This document shows positions 1-8,222 of a stretch of 64,000 bases of DNA, in pieces. Positions within the stretch are counted from its first letter, which is position 1, and the number at the start of each line of letters is the position of its first letter. Under the pieces are notes generated by a model. It was not told the DNA's origin. It ran no database searches and saw nothing but the letters and a program-made list of their open reading frames with translations. The stretch is from the NCBI RefSeq assembly GCF_018777395.1, contig NZ_JAFJYC010000001.1, forward strand, positions 124,001 to 188,000, given 5' to 3'. Both the position numbers and the translations under genes were made by a program. The stretch comes from Candidatus Sodalis endolongispinus. GTDB lineage: Bacteria > Pseudomonadota > Gammaproteobacteria > Enterobacterales > Enterobacteriaceae.

Positions 1-63
1 CGACTAACATGACCGCCGCGCGACATGATGAAAAAATAGGCAAATAAAATAGATAGATAAACA

Positions 64-408
64 ATGAATATTCAAGATACTGGCATGCAAACAAAGGTGA
101 TATACATTGCCGGCCCCATGACCGGAAAACCCGATTTCAACCGGGCAGCTTTTTCCCTCGCCGCTGTTCGGCTATCCGCTCAGGGCGCTATTCCACTCAA
201 TCCCGCCATACTGCCGGATGGTTTGTACCAGGCCGATTACATGCGTATCTGCCTGGCAATGCTGCAATGCGCCGACGGAATTTACCTGCTGGACGGCTGG
301 CAGGACAGCGTTGGCGCCTGTGCTGAAGTTGCCTTGGCTAAAAAGTTGGGGCTGACCTTACGCTTTCAGGCAACGCAGGCGGCCATGAGGGGGCGACCCG
401 ATGCATGA
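64..408 (+). CDS. DUF4406 phage protein (nucleoside deoxyribosyltransferase-like fold)
   Basis: 114 aa. The N-terminal part reads YIAGPMTG, the signature of DUF4406 proteins, which resemble nucleoside 2-deoxyribosyltransferases and are common in the early regions of enterobacterial phages. A later segment, LLDGWQDSVGACAEVALA, matches the conserved D-W-x-x-S-x-G-A-x-x-E helix of the family. The biochemical role in phages is not established. No Shine-Dalgarno sequence precedes the ATG at 64; the ATG at 85 would begin closer to the conserved motif and is an alternative start. It overlaps the next frame (401) by 8 nt, suggesting translational coupling. Confidence 0.75.
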   Translation: MNIQDTGMQTKVIYIAGPMTGKPDFNRAAFSLAAVRLSAQGAIPLNPAILPDGLYQADYMRICLAMLQCADGIYLLDGWQDSVGACAEVALAKKLGLTLRFQATQAAMRGRPDA

Positions 409-613
409 TATTATCGATATTGCCAGCGAACGCGAAGCGTTGTTCCGTGAACACGCGATTGCTGAAGCAAGACGGCGTTACCGTCCGATGCCGATCACTG
501 GCCGCTGCTACCATTGTGAAGAGAAGGCGCCTGGTAATTTTTGCTGCCCGTAATGCCGGGAAGATTGGGGGAAGCACCAGTATGCCGAACGACAGCGAGT
601 TCGCGACGCATAA
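401..613 (+). pseudogene. small zinc-ribbon phage protein, interrupted by in-frame stop
   Basis: The frame from the ATG at 401 reads 50 codons to a TAA at 551-553, then stays open in the same frame to a TAA at 611-613. The sequence around the stop has paired cysteines (CYHC before it; FCCP, stop, CRED after it), so the stop sits inside what looks like a four-cysteine zinc ribbon. Small proteins of this kind are common next to P2-type early genes. The most economical reading is a GAA to TAA change. If read to 551 only, the product would lack half its zinc site. Family assignment beyond a zinc ribbon is not possible here. Confidence 0.55.
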
Positions 614-708
614 AAAAAGCTGACCGGATAGTCAGCATCATGGGCAAATGTTTAATTTGACCTGGCGTTGGAGGGATAACTGATGATCGGTATTACCTGT
701 GATGATGT

Positions 709-1059
709 TCATCCCTGTAACGTTTTTTTAAGCTTTTGTACCTGTTCAGGACTAAGCTCCTCAAGTTTTCTGGCAAAAAACAGAAAGACTTCTTTGGTCT
801 GCTCATTCACCTTTATGAGATTAATTTTTATTGATGGTTGAGAAAGGTCTGCTAATTTTTTAAATTCCTCCAGCGCCTCACCCTTAATTTTAAAGTGGTT
901 GGCAATACTTTCAATAAAGGGTGCGGGGGCTGCGCGCTTACCCCGTTCGATTGCGGATACATAGGCAGCGCTTACGCCCAGACAGTCGGCCACATCCCTA
1001 AGGTTCATGTCGTGATCTATTCTTAGTTTTCTAAGATATTTTCCCAGATTGCTCACCAT
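709..1059 (-). CDS. XRE-family helix-turn-helix regulator
   Basis: 116 aa. Residues about 5-62 form a Cro/CI-type HTH: LGKYLRKLR, then LRDVADCLGVSAAYVSAIERGKR, where the second helix pair has the usual S-x-x-Y-V-S-x-I-E-R-G pattern. The C-terminal half, rich in L, E and K, ends in ELSPEQVQKLKKTLQ and may form a dimerisation helix. It is transcribed away from the Rpn-type gene at 1195 and could regulate that gene or the cargo segment. It is not obviously the P2 C repressor, which lies near the integrase. Function is inferred from the fold only. Confidence 0.8.
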   Translation of the reverse strand: MVSNLGKYLRKLRIDHDMNLRDVADCLGVSAAYVSAIERGKRAAPAPFIESIANHFKIKGEALEEFKKLADLSQPSIKINLIKVNEQTKEVFLFFARKLEELSPEQVQKLKKTLQG

Positions 1060-1194
1060 GCTCTCTTCTCTCTGTATTCATCCGGTATACATAGAAGCAT
1101 GATACAAAAAATCAACAAACAGGGTTATTTTTATGCATAAAAATCAGGCGTAAAGTCGATGGCTGTTGCTTTTGGATGCCGCTATACTGCGGCC

Positions 1195-2105
1195 ATGCCA
1201 AAAACACCTTCACATCACGATGCACTGTTCAGAAAATTCCTCGGTAATATCGAGGTTGCCAGGGATTTTCTTGCTATCCATCTGCCGTCTCATCTTCGGG
1301 AGCGTTGCGATTTTACTACCCTTTCAATGGAGTCTGGTTCGTTTATCGAAGATGACCTGCGCACGCAGTGTTCCGATATGCTCTACTTCGTGCAGACCCC
1401 TGTGGGGAAAGGGTATCTCTACCTGCTCATTGAGCACCAGAGCCGACCAGAGAAGCTGATGGCATTCCGGCTGCTAAAGTACGCCGTCGCCGCCATGCAG
1501 CGGCATATAGAACAGGACAATGACACCTTGCCGGTCGTCATTCCCTTGCTCTTTTACCATGGCTGTACCTCACCTTACCCCTACACGACCCGCTGGCTGG
1601 ATTGCTTTGCCGATCCTGAGCTGGCAGAATCAGTCTACAGGCAAGCTTTCCCGCTGGTTGATATTACCGCCATGCCGGATAATGCGATCGTCACCCACCA
1701 ACGCGTCGCCTTGCTGGAGCTTGTCATGAAGCATATTCGCACGCGGGATATGCTTGAGTTGGCCGAAGAGATTGCACGACTGCCGAATCAGTGGACGCTG
1801 CCGCAAGCGCAGTTTCGTAGTCTGATGTACTATATTGTTGGTCGAGGCGAAACATCAGACGCCAAACAGTTTTTGCATACCATAGCGGCACAGACACAGG
1901 ATTATCGGGAGGATGTTATGACGATTGCAGAACAGCTACGGCAGGAAGGCGAGCAAAGAGGCATTCAGCTTGGCGTACAAAAAGGCCGACAGGAAACCCG
2001 TATCCAGATCGCCCGCTTCTTGCTAATGGTGTCGATCGCGCCGTTGTCAGGTTGTCCACCGGCTTGACCGATAGCGAGCTGGATAACCTGCCCGCGCCGC
2101 AATAA
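1195..2105 (+). pseudogene. Rpn/YhgA-type recombination-promoting nuclease, C-terminal frameshift
   Basis: Reads MPKTPSHHDALFRKFL from the ATG at 1195, the typical start of Rpn (PF04754, PD-(D/E)xK) nucleases, with YLLIEHQSRP carrying the expected E-x-Q-S core. The frame ends early at 2067, but the last family segment (GVDRAVVRLSTGLTDSEL, ending P-A-P-Q) continues in another frame to a TAA at 2103-2105. One base appears to be missing near 2024. Family members in E. coli promote RecA-independent recombination. The catalytic core precedes the frameshift, so a shortened active product cannot be excluded. An in-frame start at 1159 is less likely because homologues begin at MPK. Confidence 0.8.
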
Positions 2106-2106
2106 T

Positions 2107-2310
2107 TTAACAGTCGGTTAACGTTCCCTGATCTTCAGCGGTCAGGGCGTGGAGTTTTTCGCATCCCGCGCAGACCTTGCCGGTATTTTTCACCACCTGG
2201 ATCGCCCGATCATCCCATAGCTGTGACATCTCGCTGTCTTTCATATTCGTCACTGCTAACGCCGGTAACCCCTGCGTGTGCAGCAGCCAGCGCTACGCAT
2301 AAGCTGCCAT
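2107..2310 (-). pseudogene. unrecognised gene fragment with internal stop
   Basis: On the minus strand a frame from an ATG at 2310 runs to a TAA at 2107-2109, broken by one TAG at 2293-2295. After the TAG it encodes about 61 residues with a C-x-x-C pair (KVCAGCEKLH). The composition looks protein-like rather than random, and the frame ends directly beside the Rpn pseudogene, which is convergent with it. I do not recognise the family. It could also start at the internal ATG at 2244 as a 45-codon gene. Confidence 0.3.
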
Positions 2311-2348
2311 CAGCCACTGATTTTTATTGTATTATATGAGCATGAAAG

Positions 2349-2729
2349 CTATTCAGAGAGACTTTTCTCTATCATCGATAGGAAACGTTTTGCTACTTCA
2401 AGACTCACTTCGGCCAGATTTTTATCATATATGAGTAAATCAAGGTTGTAGTCAGCTTCATTTCTTCGTGAGCGCTCCTGTTTTAAAATACGTCCCATTA
2501 GCCTTCTCGTTTTTGCTGGCATTTTTTCAGCATCGTTGCTTTGGCTATTGTTTAAATAGTTAATGAGATTTTTATGGTGGTTGAACGATACTTTTGGCAA
2601 ATGCCTGACAGAATGTCGGGAAATATGGTAGAGACCATAGTAGCATCGAGACGTAACGTTTCTCATTGATGCCTCACTGTTGTCCTCAAAGCTCACTAAT
2701 GCTGAATGAATGAAATCTACACCATTCAT
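2349..2729 (-). CDS. HEPN-like domain protein (UPF0332-like)
   Basis: 126 aa, all helical. Three landmarks fit the HEPN fold of the UPF0332/PF05168 kind: a first helix with SRCYYGLYHISRHS (compare S-R-x-Y-Y-x-x-x-H), a middle HHKNLINYLN, and a last conserved R-R-N-E-A-D-Y-N segment (R-x-x-A-D-Y in the family). HEPN proteins often act as RNases or as partners of nucleotidyltransferases in toxin-antitoxin and phage-defence systems. The strict R-x4-6-H RNase motif is not visible, so activity is uncertain. It is the last gene of a three-gene set; its ATG overlaps the preceding stop as ATGA, so the two are probably translated together. Confidence 0.6.
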   Translation of the reverse strand: MNGVDFIHSALVSFEDNSEASMRNVTSRCYYGLYHISRHSVRHLPKVSFNHHKNLINYLNNSQSNDAEKMPAKTRRLMGRILKQERSRRNEADYNLDLLIYDKNLAEVSLEVAKRFLSMIEKSLSE

Positions 2730-3049
2730 GCAATGTACTCCGATTCTGTTTTATGCTTTCTGATGTGCTCAAAGCGCGTGGTCATCTCCGGACTGTCTAA
2801 CCTAGCGTCTTTTGATATAAGCTCGGCTATATGGAAATTCATGTCAATGATTTTAGCTGTGTCCGTTTTGACCTCAACGATATAGTCTCCCCCCATGAAT
2901 GGGGTAATTTCACGGCCATTAACCAGAACGCCGAACTCTTCAACAACGTGTTCAGCGGCGGATGCAATGAGAGCAAATCGCTCTTCTGTTGCTCCTGTGA
3001 TGTTATATGTCTCTCTCAGTGCGTTCATTTGGTTACCCACTGTTACCAT
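2726..3049 (-). CDS. unknown 107-aa protein, middle gene of HEPN cassette
   Basis: 107 aa with mixed charge. It opens with a predicted helix (ALRETYNITGATEERFALIASAAEHVVEEF), followed by a beta-type stretch (VLVNGREITPFMGGDYIVEVKTDT), then a helical C-terminus rich in R, K, E and H. No family is recognised. The start ATG overlaps the upstream stop (TAATG) and the stop overlaps the HEPN-like gene start (ATGA), so all three are very likely one transcript. By position it could be an antitoxin or a sensor/adaptor, but nothing in the sequence proves this. Confidence 0.6.
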   Translation of the reverse strand: MVTVGNQMNALRETYNITGATEERFALIASAAEHVVEEFGVLVNGREITPFMGGDYIVEVKTDTAKIIDMNFHIAELISKDARLDSPEMTTRFEHIRKHKTESEYIA

Positions 3050-3519
3050 TAAATTTTTTTAGACAGCTTTATAGCCTTGTTGAAAAATAATTCAGCATTT
3101 TTTATATCGCCTCGACTATGGTATGTCATCGCGGCTTCTAGGCTAAATCCCCGAACTGCTGTCTCCTTTGCAGCCCTGATCGAAACGTCACCTCTGCGCT
3201 TTAACCATCCCATCTGGCCACACAAAAACAAATAATTTACAATTTCATGGTAATTATTGGTATTACAACAAATTTCCATACAAATTATTGCCTTTGTTTT
3301 TTCTCCATAGGCTGCATGCACGTAACCCTCCGCACTCATGGCGCTTCCATGATCTGGAATTGATCTGGCTTCACGAAGAAGGCGATGGTAGTTTAGCTGA
3401 TCAAGTCTCTCCACGCTCTTCAGGTGGGGGGTGATGAGCTGCAGTATTTCATTAGCTTTATTTGTCGGCTTGGGGCGATGTATTGACATAAATGGAACTT
3501 TAGCAAGTAGACTGAGCAT
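3049..3519 (-). CDS. unknown helical (TPR-like) protein, first gene of HEPN cassette
   Basis: 156 aa from the ATG at 3519, or 146 aa from the ATG at 3489 (MSIHRPKPTN), which lacks a clear ribosome site. The protein is helical; the C-terminal half has amphipathic helix pairs (KAIICMEICCNTNNYHEIVNYLF, then FSLEAAMTYHSRGDIKNAELFFNKA) that resemble tetratricopeptide-type hairpins, the last being close to a TPR consensus. This suggests a protein-interaction role. The stop overlaps the next ATG. The upstream ATG lies inside a fragment of an HAD-type gene, so the promoter and leader may have been captured from that gene. Confidence 0.6.
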   Translation of the reverse strand: MLSLLAKVPFMSIHRPKPTNKANEILQLITPHLKSVERLDQLNYHRLLREARSIPDHGSAMSAEGYVHAAYGEKTKAIICMEICCNTNNYHEIVNYLFLCGQMGWLKRRGDVSIRAAKETAVRGFSLEAAMTYHSRGDIKNAELFFNKAIKLSKKI

Positions 3520-3571
3520 AGCCTAGCATCTTGGCCAGCGTGCCGTCCAGGTCGAAGCCTGTCCATCCCAT
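3500..3571 (-). pseudogene. 5' remnant of an HAD-superfamily hydrolase gene
   Basis: From the ATG at 3571 the minus strand reads MGWTGFDLDGTLAK and then degenerates to a stop at 3500. F-D-L-D-G-T-L-A is the nucleophile motif I of HAD phosphatases, and this start is typical of phage-borne members. A GGAG sequence lies about 13 nt upstream. Everything after about codon 14 is missing and replaced by the HEPN cassette, so this appears to mark a recombination junction. Confidence 0.6.
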
Positions 3572-4404
3572 ACATACACAAATTCTCCTAAAGCCCGTAC
3601 ATTCTGCCTTGCCCTGACCGCCGCCAGCGTAAGCAAAATGCCTGCTAATTCATAAAAATGAATAACATAACGGCTATTCACTGTCATCCCAACATTGCTA
3701 AAACCCCATCAGAGCGCCTGTATGGGTCATAGCGAGGCGTCGCGCTGCTGAAGGGGATTTCTCGTCCTGAAAACGAACGCGTCACAGAATGGCTTTCATG
3801 CGCCAGGGCGCAAGGTTGATTTTGCCTCCCTGACCCCTTTGCGCGCAGTCCCCCCGCCCCGCGCCTCCGCGCTGTTCACTTAATTATTCACTTTTTATGC
3901 ACCGAAAAATCACCTTCAACCCTTATCCGGCGGGGTTTTCAGGGCAGTTTCTTACTGCACAAAATTGTGCAAATTTGTGCACCCTGGTTGTGCAGGCTCA
4001 ATTCCAGCATGATGCTGTCACCACCGGTTTAAATCTGATCCATCCTGCTAATTAAACCACTATTCTTTTACGAGGAAGATAACAAAAATAATCTTGGATA
4101 TTTGAAAACCATAAGACAGTTCGACAAGTGGTCATAATCGCATCCATATGCGCGATCTCTACATCGAAAAAAACGCCAAGCAGTGAGCTGACGCGGTTTC
4201 CGGGGCTATGCCAGTCAGAAGTTCGCTTCGCTCACGTATCGGCGCGCAGAAGCTTCAGAGCGCGTTTATAAGTACTTTTCGCGCCTCGCATGCCTTCGGC
4301 ATAATGGCGTATTAATAACCACTGATTTTAACAAAAAAGCCTATTTTACTTAGCAGGGTGGATCACTTTTCAAGTGGTAGTGACATGATGCCTTCCCCTA
4401 GCGC
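3572..4404. other. non-coding stretch between cargo genes and portal gene; candidate cos region
   Basis: About 830 bp without a convincing gene. In P2 the cos site lies here, outside portal gene Q. A G/C-rich block at about 3843-3870 (minus strand GGCGCGGGGCGGGGGGACT) resembles the published P2/186 cos core (GGCG-N-GGCGGGG) with an extra base. However, the orientation seems opposite to that expected from P2, so this is only a candidate. A short frame at 4147-4185 (MRDLYIEKNAKQ) may be a gene remnant. Confidence 0.3.
3956..3994. repeat. cluster of TTGTGCA heptamers (iteron-like)
   Basis: Within 39 bp the heptamer TTGTGCA occurs three times in direct orientation (3965-3971, 3975-3981, 3988-3994), with one inverted copy TGCACAA at 3956-3962. 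The first inverted/direct pair forms a short palindrome. Such clusters are typical of operators or replication-initiator sites, but the binding protein is unknown. Confidence 0.4.
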
Positions 4405-5436
4405 TTATCCAGCCTCATTATCCAGCAGCTCATAGGGCTTAAATCGCACCACCTCTTCGCCCACCCAATCGTTAATTTCGCTCAGACGTTGCTGGAGAGG
4501 GGCAAGCTCATTGATGGCAAATACCCGTGACGCTTTTTCCACATCACCAAAGCCGCCGGTATTGTTGGGCAAAATCCCCATCAGCTGCGGCGGGATGCGC
4601 TGCGCGGCCAGCTGATCATCCCGGCTGGTATTTTTGATGTGCATAAACTCATCCTTTGCCGCCACCTCGGCCAGCGGGATAAGCTGCAACCCGTCTTTTT
4701 TGCCGGTCGGCGCATACATAAACAGGTTGCGGAAGTTGCCTGGGCCTTTCGATTCTTTCATTGCCTTGCGCAGGGCGTCGATATCGTCCTGACTCTGCGC
4801 CGTATCGTTCATGTACAGGATGAATCCGGCATGGCTGCCATTGAGGTAGTACTTGCGGCGAAACAGCGTCGCCGCTTCATTCAGCCACACCGAGTTCAGG
4901 GCGGACAGGTACTCCTGCACGCCATAAATCTCCTGGTTGATATCCGGATCCAGCAGATGAAAGACCGCGCCTGACGCAAACGGAAGGGGTGTCTGAGGTT
5001 GGGCGAAATACCAATAGGTGCCCGGATCAACCCCCACGCGGGTATACTTGGCCGGGCTGGGGGTGAGTGTCATCACCTCACCCAGCCGGTTCACCCGGCT
5101 TTCAAGAAAGGCGTTGCCAAACACCATAAAATCGAGCGCAAAGCGGCTAAAATTCTGCTTGGACAGCAGGCGATGGGGTTGAAACAGGCTCACCAGGACA
5201 TTACGTTTCATATAGATAGGTGAGCTGTGATGCACCGCTGTGCGGAAAGTCTTTGCCAGCCCGTTAAAGGACACCGGCGGCGCATACCAGCGATCGACGA
5301 TGGCACACTCCAGATAATCGAGCATTTCACGCCGATCCATCATGGGGAGCGGATCATCAAAGGTAAACACCTCGGCACGTGGCGCGCCAGTGCGCGGTTG
5401 CGGGCCTTTTTTTGGCCCCTTGCGGAATTTGCGCAT
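4405..5436 (-). CDS. Q: phage portal protein gpQ
   Basis: 343 aa from the ATG at 5436; P2 gpQ is 344 aa. GGAG at a good distance precedes this ATG, which lies 1 nt after the terminase stop (TAAGATG). A longer in-frame extension overlapping the terminase gene is therefore rejected. The sequence has the features of PBSX/P2-type portals, for example SFNGLAKTFRTAVHHSSP, KYYLNGSHAGFILYMND and IPPQLMGILPNNTGGFGDVE. Twelve copies form the ring through which DNA enters the head. It is transcribed leftward with P. The frame is intact, unlike that of its operon partner. Confidence 0.92.
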   Translation of the reverse strand: MRKFRKGPKKGPQPRTGAPRAEVFTFDDPLPMMDRREMLDYLECAIVDRWYAPPVSFNGLAKTFRTAVHHSSPIYMKRNVLVSLFQPHRLLSKQNFSRFALDFMVFGNAFLESRVNRLGEVMTLTPSPAKYTRVGVDPGTYWYFAQPQTPLPFASGAVFHLLDPDINQEIYGVQEYLSALNSVWLNEAATLFRRKYYLNGSHAGFILYMNDTAQSQDDIDALRKAMKESKGPGNFRNLFMYAPTGKKDGLQLIPLAEVAAKDEFMHIKNTSRDDQLAAQRIPPQLMGILPNNTGGFGDVEKASRVFAINELAPLQQRLSEINDWVGEEVVRFKPYELLDNEAG

Positions 5437-5437
5437 C

Positions 5438-7208
5438 TTAAAATATCTCCATAAAGCCGGCGTTGGTGCCGGTTGTCCCTTCGAGGGGTTCATTTAACAA
5501 GGCATGCATCACCGCCCAGGCCACGTCGCCGTGGTTGACGCTTTCGGCGCGGCTGGTGACATAGGTGGCCCGCCGCCCGGAGGCGGTCAGTTGCCGACGG
5601 ATAGCCATAAACGCCTTGGCGATATCCAGGCATCCGGCATCAAACTCCAGGCGGCCGGCGCGGATGACATCCTTGGCTTTCAGCACCAGATCGGTTTTCA
5701 TTTCCAGGCTGTAGTTAATGGTGTTGACGGCAGGGAAAAATTGGCAAACCAGCTGCGATACCGCGCGCCCCAGCCCGGTATTGTCAATGCCGATATAGGT
5801 CACGTTGTAGCGCTCGGTCAGCCCCTTGATGTTGGCGGCCTGGGCGGTAAAATCCATGCCTTTCCACTGGTGGCGCTCCAGCACCCGAAACGGGCCGCCC
5901 GGCACACGCGGCGGCATCACCACCGCACAGCCGGCGCTGTCGCCGTGCTCGGAGCTGGCCGGATCGTAGCCTATCCAGACTTCGCGATCGGCGGCCGTCC
6001 GCCGGGCAAAGGGTTTCACATCCGTCCAGCGCACCCAACTGTCCACCATGCAGCGCTCCATTTCCGCTAGGGAGAAGGTGGCTGTGGCATCATCGATAAA
6101 GTGGCACAGATAGAGGTTGGCAAAATCCTCATCGCTGTTTTCCGCGCGCAGATCGTCGAGACTAAACCGATCGAAGCCCCCGCGCACGGCATCCTCTGCG
6201 GTGACAATCTCTCTGAACTGTTTATCTTCACACAGCACGCCACCGGCCAGCCGCTGATGGCTGACATCGATGTCTTTCTGCCGGGTGGCCGCTTTCCCCT
6301 TGTTAAACAGCGTGCCGTTCCAGAAGGCATAAGCCTCATGGGTCACACTTGACGGGGTGGAGAAATAGGTTGACCGGTAACGCTGTTGTGAGGCCATGCC
6401 GGACGCCGCCCGTCGCAGCTTGCGAAAGCCGGGGATCCAGAAATATTCGTCCAGATAGAGATTACCGGGCCTCCCTTGTGTGGTATTGGCGTTGGTGCCC
6501 AAAAAAGTGTAGCTCCGCACCGTTGGGCAGGATAATCACCTCGCCTTTCAGCGCGACATCCACTTCCTGGGCAAACGCCACAATATAGTTCTTAAACTGA
6601 TGCGCCTGCGCTTTGGACGCCGAGACAAACATCTGGTTGCGCCCGGTATCCAGTGCGTTAATCAGCGCTTCGCGGGCAAAATATAACGTCGCCCCAATCT
6701 GGCGCGATTTGAGTAAATTGCGAATGCGAAATTCATTGGAGAGGCCCGCCTGATACCACCTGCGTTGGTACTCATAGAGCGAGTTCAGAAAAAGCGCCTT
6801 AAGCTGCGCATGCTGCTCAGGCGTGAACGCATTGCGCAGTGGTTTTTTGCGCGGGCCACGGTTACGGTTTTCTACATTGGGGTTCAGATCGGCTTCATTG
6901 CCGCCGGCGTTATATTTGCCAATCCGCGCATGACGCTCTGCCTGACGCGCCAGCAGGTCGATTTCCTTAAAGTCACGGCCCGCCTTGTCTGGTTTCATGA
7001 TGAGCTGGTTATAACGGGCTGCGGTGATCGCCTGCATCTGTGCCAAAGGGGGGTAGTCATCCCATTTATCTCTTCGTTTCCAGCTGTATACGGTAAACAG
7101 GTTTTCCCCTACCCGTTCAGCAATGCTGGCCATCTTCATTCCCTGCCAGTAGAGGTGCATCGCTTGACGGCGGTGATCTTGCTCTCTGTGGTTAATATCG
7201 TCTGTCAT
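5438..7208 (-). pseudogene. P: terminase large (ATPase) subunit gpP, frameshifted
   Basis: Starts at the ATG at 7208 ([10 protein letters not shown]); the combined length equals about 590 codons plus one base, and P2 gpP is 590 aa. The N-terminal part has an HTH-like segment and the ATPase region ([19 protein letters not shown], a Walker A-like motif). The C-terminal part has the nuclease domain (VWIGYDPASSEHGDSAGC). Frame is lost at a six-base homopolymer (plus strand A6, 6501-6506): dropping one base rejoins the two parts exactly ([13 protein letters not shown]). As written, the first frame ends about 13 codons after the shift, at 6462. The gene packages phage DNA; without repair it would be non-functional. 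Confidence 0.88.
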
Positions 7209-7280
7209 CGCCTGTCCAGAATCGGAATTACCTGACTGCAAGGCTATCTTGCACGGCCGGACAACACGCCCGTCGCACCC

Positions 7281-7298
7281 TGTGTCCACCACCACACA
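7281..7298. promoter_or_regulatory. Ogr-type activator box between divergent P and O
   Basis: TGT, 12 bases, ACA. P2 late promoters carry a TGT-N12-ACA dyad centred near -55. From this centre, starts would fall near 7344 rightward (O at 7396) and near 7235 leftward (P at 7208), so one box might serve both directions. Confidence 0.55.
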
Positions 7299-7395
7299 AG
7301 AGCGGCACATTGTTCCTGTGCGCCCGCCACGCCAACATGGGGAAAACACCCGGCCGCGAGCGGCCCACCTTATCGAGATCCTTGGGACGTCATCC

Positions 7396-8190
7396 ATGAA
7401 ATCACAGTTTTTCCGCGTCGCTGTTGAAGGGGCGACCAGCGACGGACGCACCATTGAGCGCCAGCATATTCAGGAAATGGCGGACGCGTTCGATCCGGCT
7501 TTCCGACCGGCCCGCGACAATCTGGAGCATGTCACCAGTCTGCTTCCAGACAGCCTGTTTAAATCGCAAGGGGATGTACTGGCCCTGAAAGCCGAGGAAA
7601 TTGCCGACGGGCCGCTCAAGGGCAAGCTGGCGCTGCTGGCCCAGATTGACGCCACCGACGACATGGTGGCGCTGAACCAGCGGCGGCAGAAGATTTACAC
7701 CAGTATTGAGTACTACAAAAAGTTTGCTGACACCGGCAAGGCTTACCTGACCGGCATCGCCTTTACTGACAACCCGGCTTCGCTCGGCAGTGAAATGATG
7801 ATGTTCAGTGCGCAACACCTGGCGGACAGAGGCCTCTTCTTCGGCGCCTGCGAGGAAACCCACCTGGCCTTCGAGGCGCCGGCGGTCGACAAGCCACGTC
7901 TGTTTACCCACATCGCCGCCCTGTTTGGCAAGAAGCCCCCCTCCGATGATCAGCGTTTCGACGACGTGCATCAGGCCGTGACCCTTATGGCGGAGCATCA
8001 GCAGGGGCTGGACGCCCGGCTGGGAGAATTCTCGGCGCTGCAGGAGGCCATGGCGGCACTGCAAGCCCGTCAGGGGGCAACAGAAAACACACTGGACGCC
8101 TTGACCGCCCGTCTTGGCAACACTGACCGCTCCCCAACGCGACGCGAACCGGCCACCGGCGGCAAAGGCGTGACGTTAACCGACTGCTGA
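7396..8190 (+). CDS. O: capsid scaffolding protease gpO
   Basis: 264 aa from the ATG at 7396. P2 gpO is a combined scaffold and serine protease with a catalytic Asp-His-Ser triad (D19, H48, S107). Here the equivalents are D16 ([13 protein letters not shown]), H45 ([12 protein letters not shown]) and S103 (KIYTSIEYY), with the spacing preserved. The C-terminal third is helical and rich in Q, A and E (the scaffold part). It directs assembly of the capsid protein encoded next and cleaves itself and the shell proteins. The longer in-frame extension to 7249 crosses the promoter region and is rejected. Confidence 0.9.
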   Translation: MKSQFFRVAVEGATSDGRTIERQHIQEMADAFDPAFRPARDNLEHVTSLLPDSLFKSQGDVLALKAEEIADGPLKGKLALLAQIDATDDMVALNQRRQKIYTSIEYYKKFADTGKAYLTGIAFTDNPASLGSEMMMFSAQHLADRGLFFGACEETHLAFEAPAVDKPRLFTHIAALFGKKPPSDDQRFDDVHQAVTLMAEHQQGLDARLGEFSALQEAMAALQARQGATENTLDALTARLGNTDRSPTRREPATGGKGVTLTDC

Positions 8191-8222
8191 CAGACGCAAC
8201 GGCAGATGAAAGGAAAACCCGA

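Noticed and set aside
7402..8064. 220-codon minus-strand frame opposite gene O
   Set aside because: Shadow of gpO, which has clear family matches and a catalytic triad on the plus strand.
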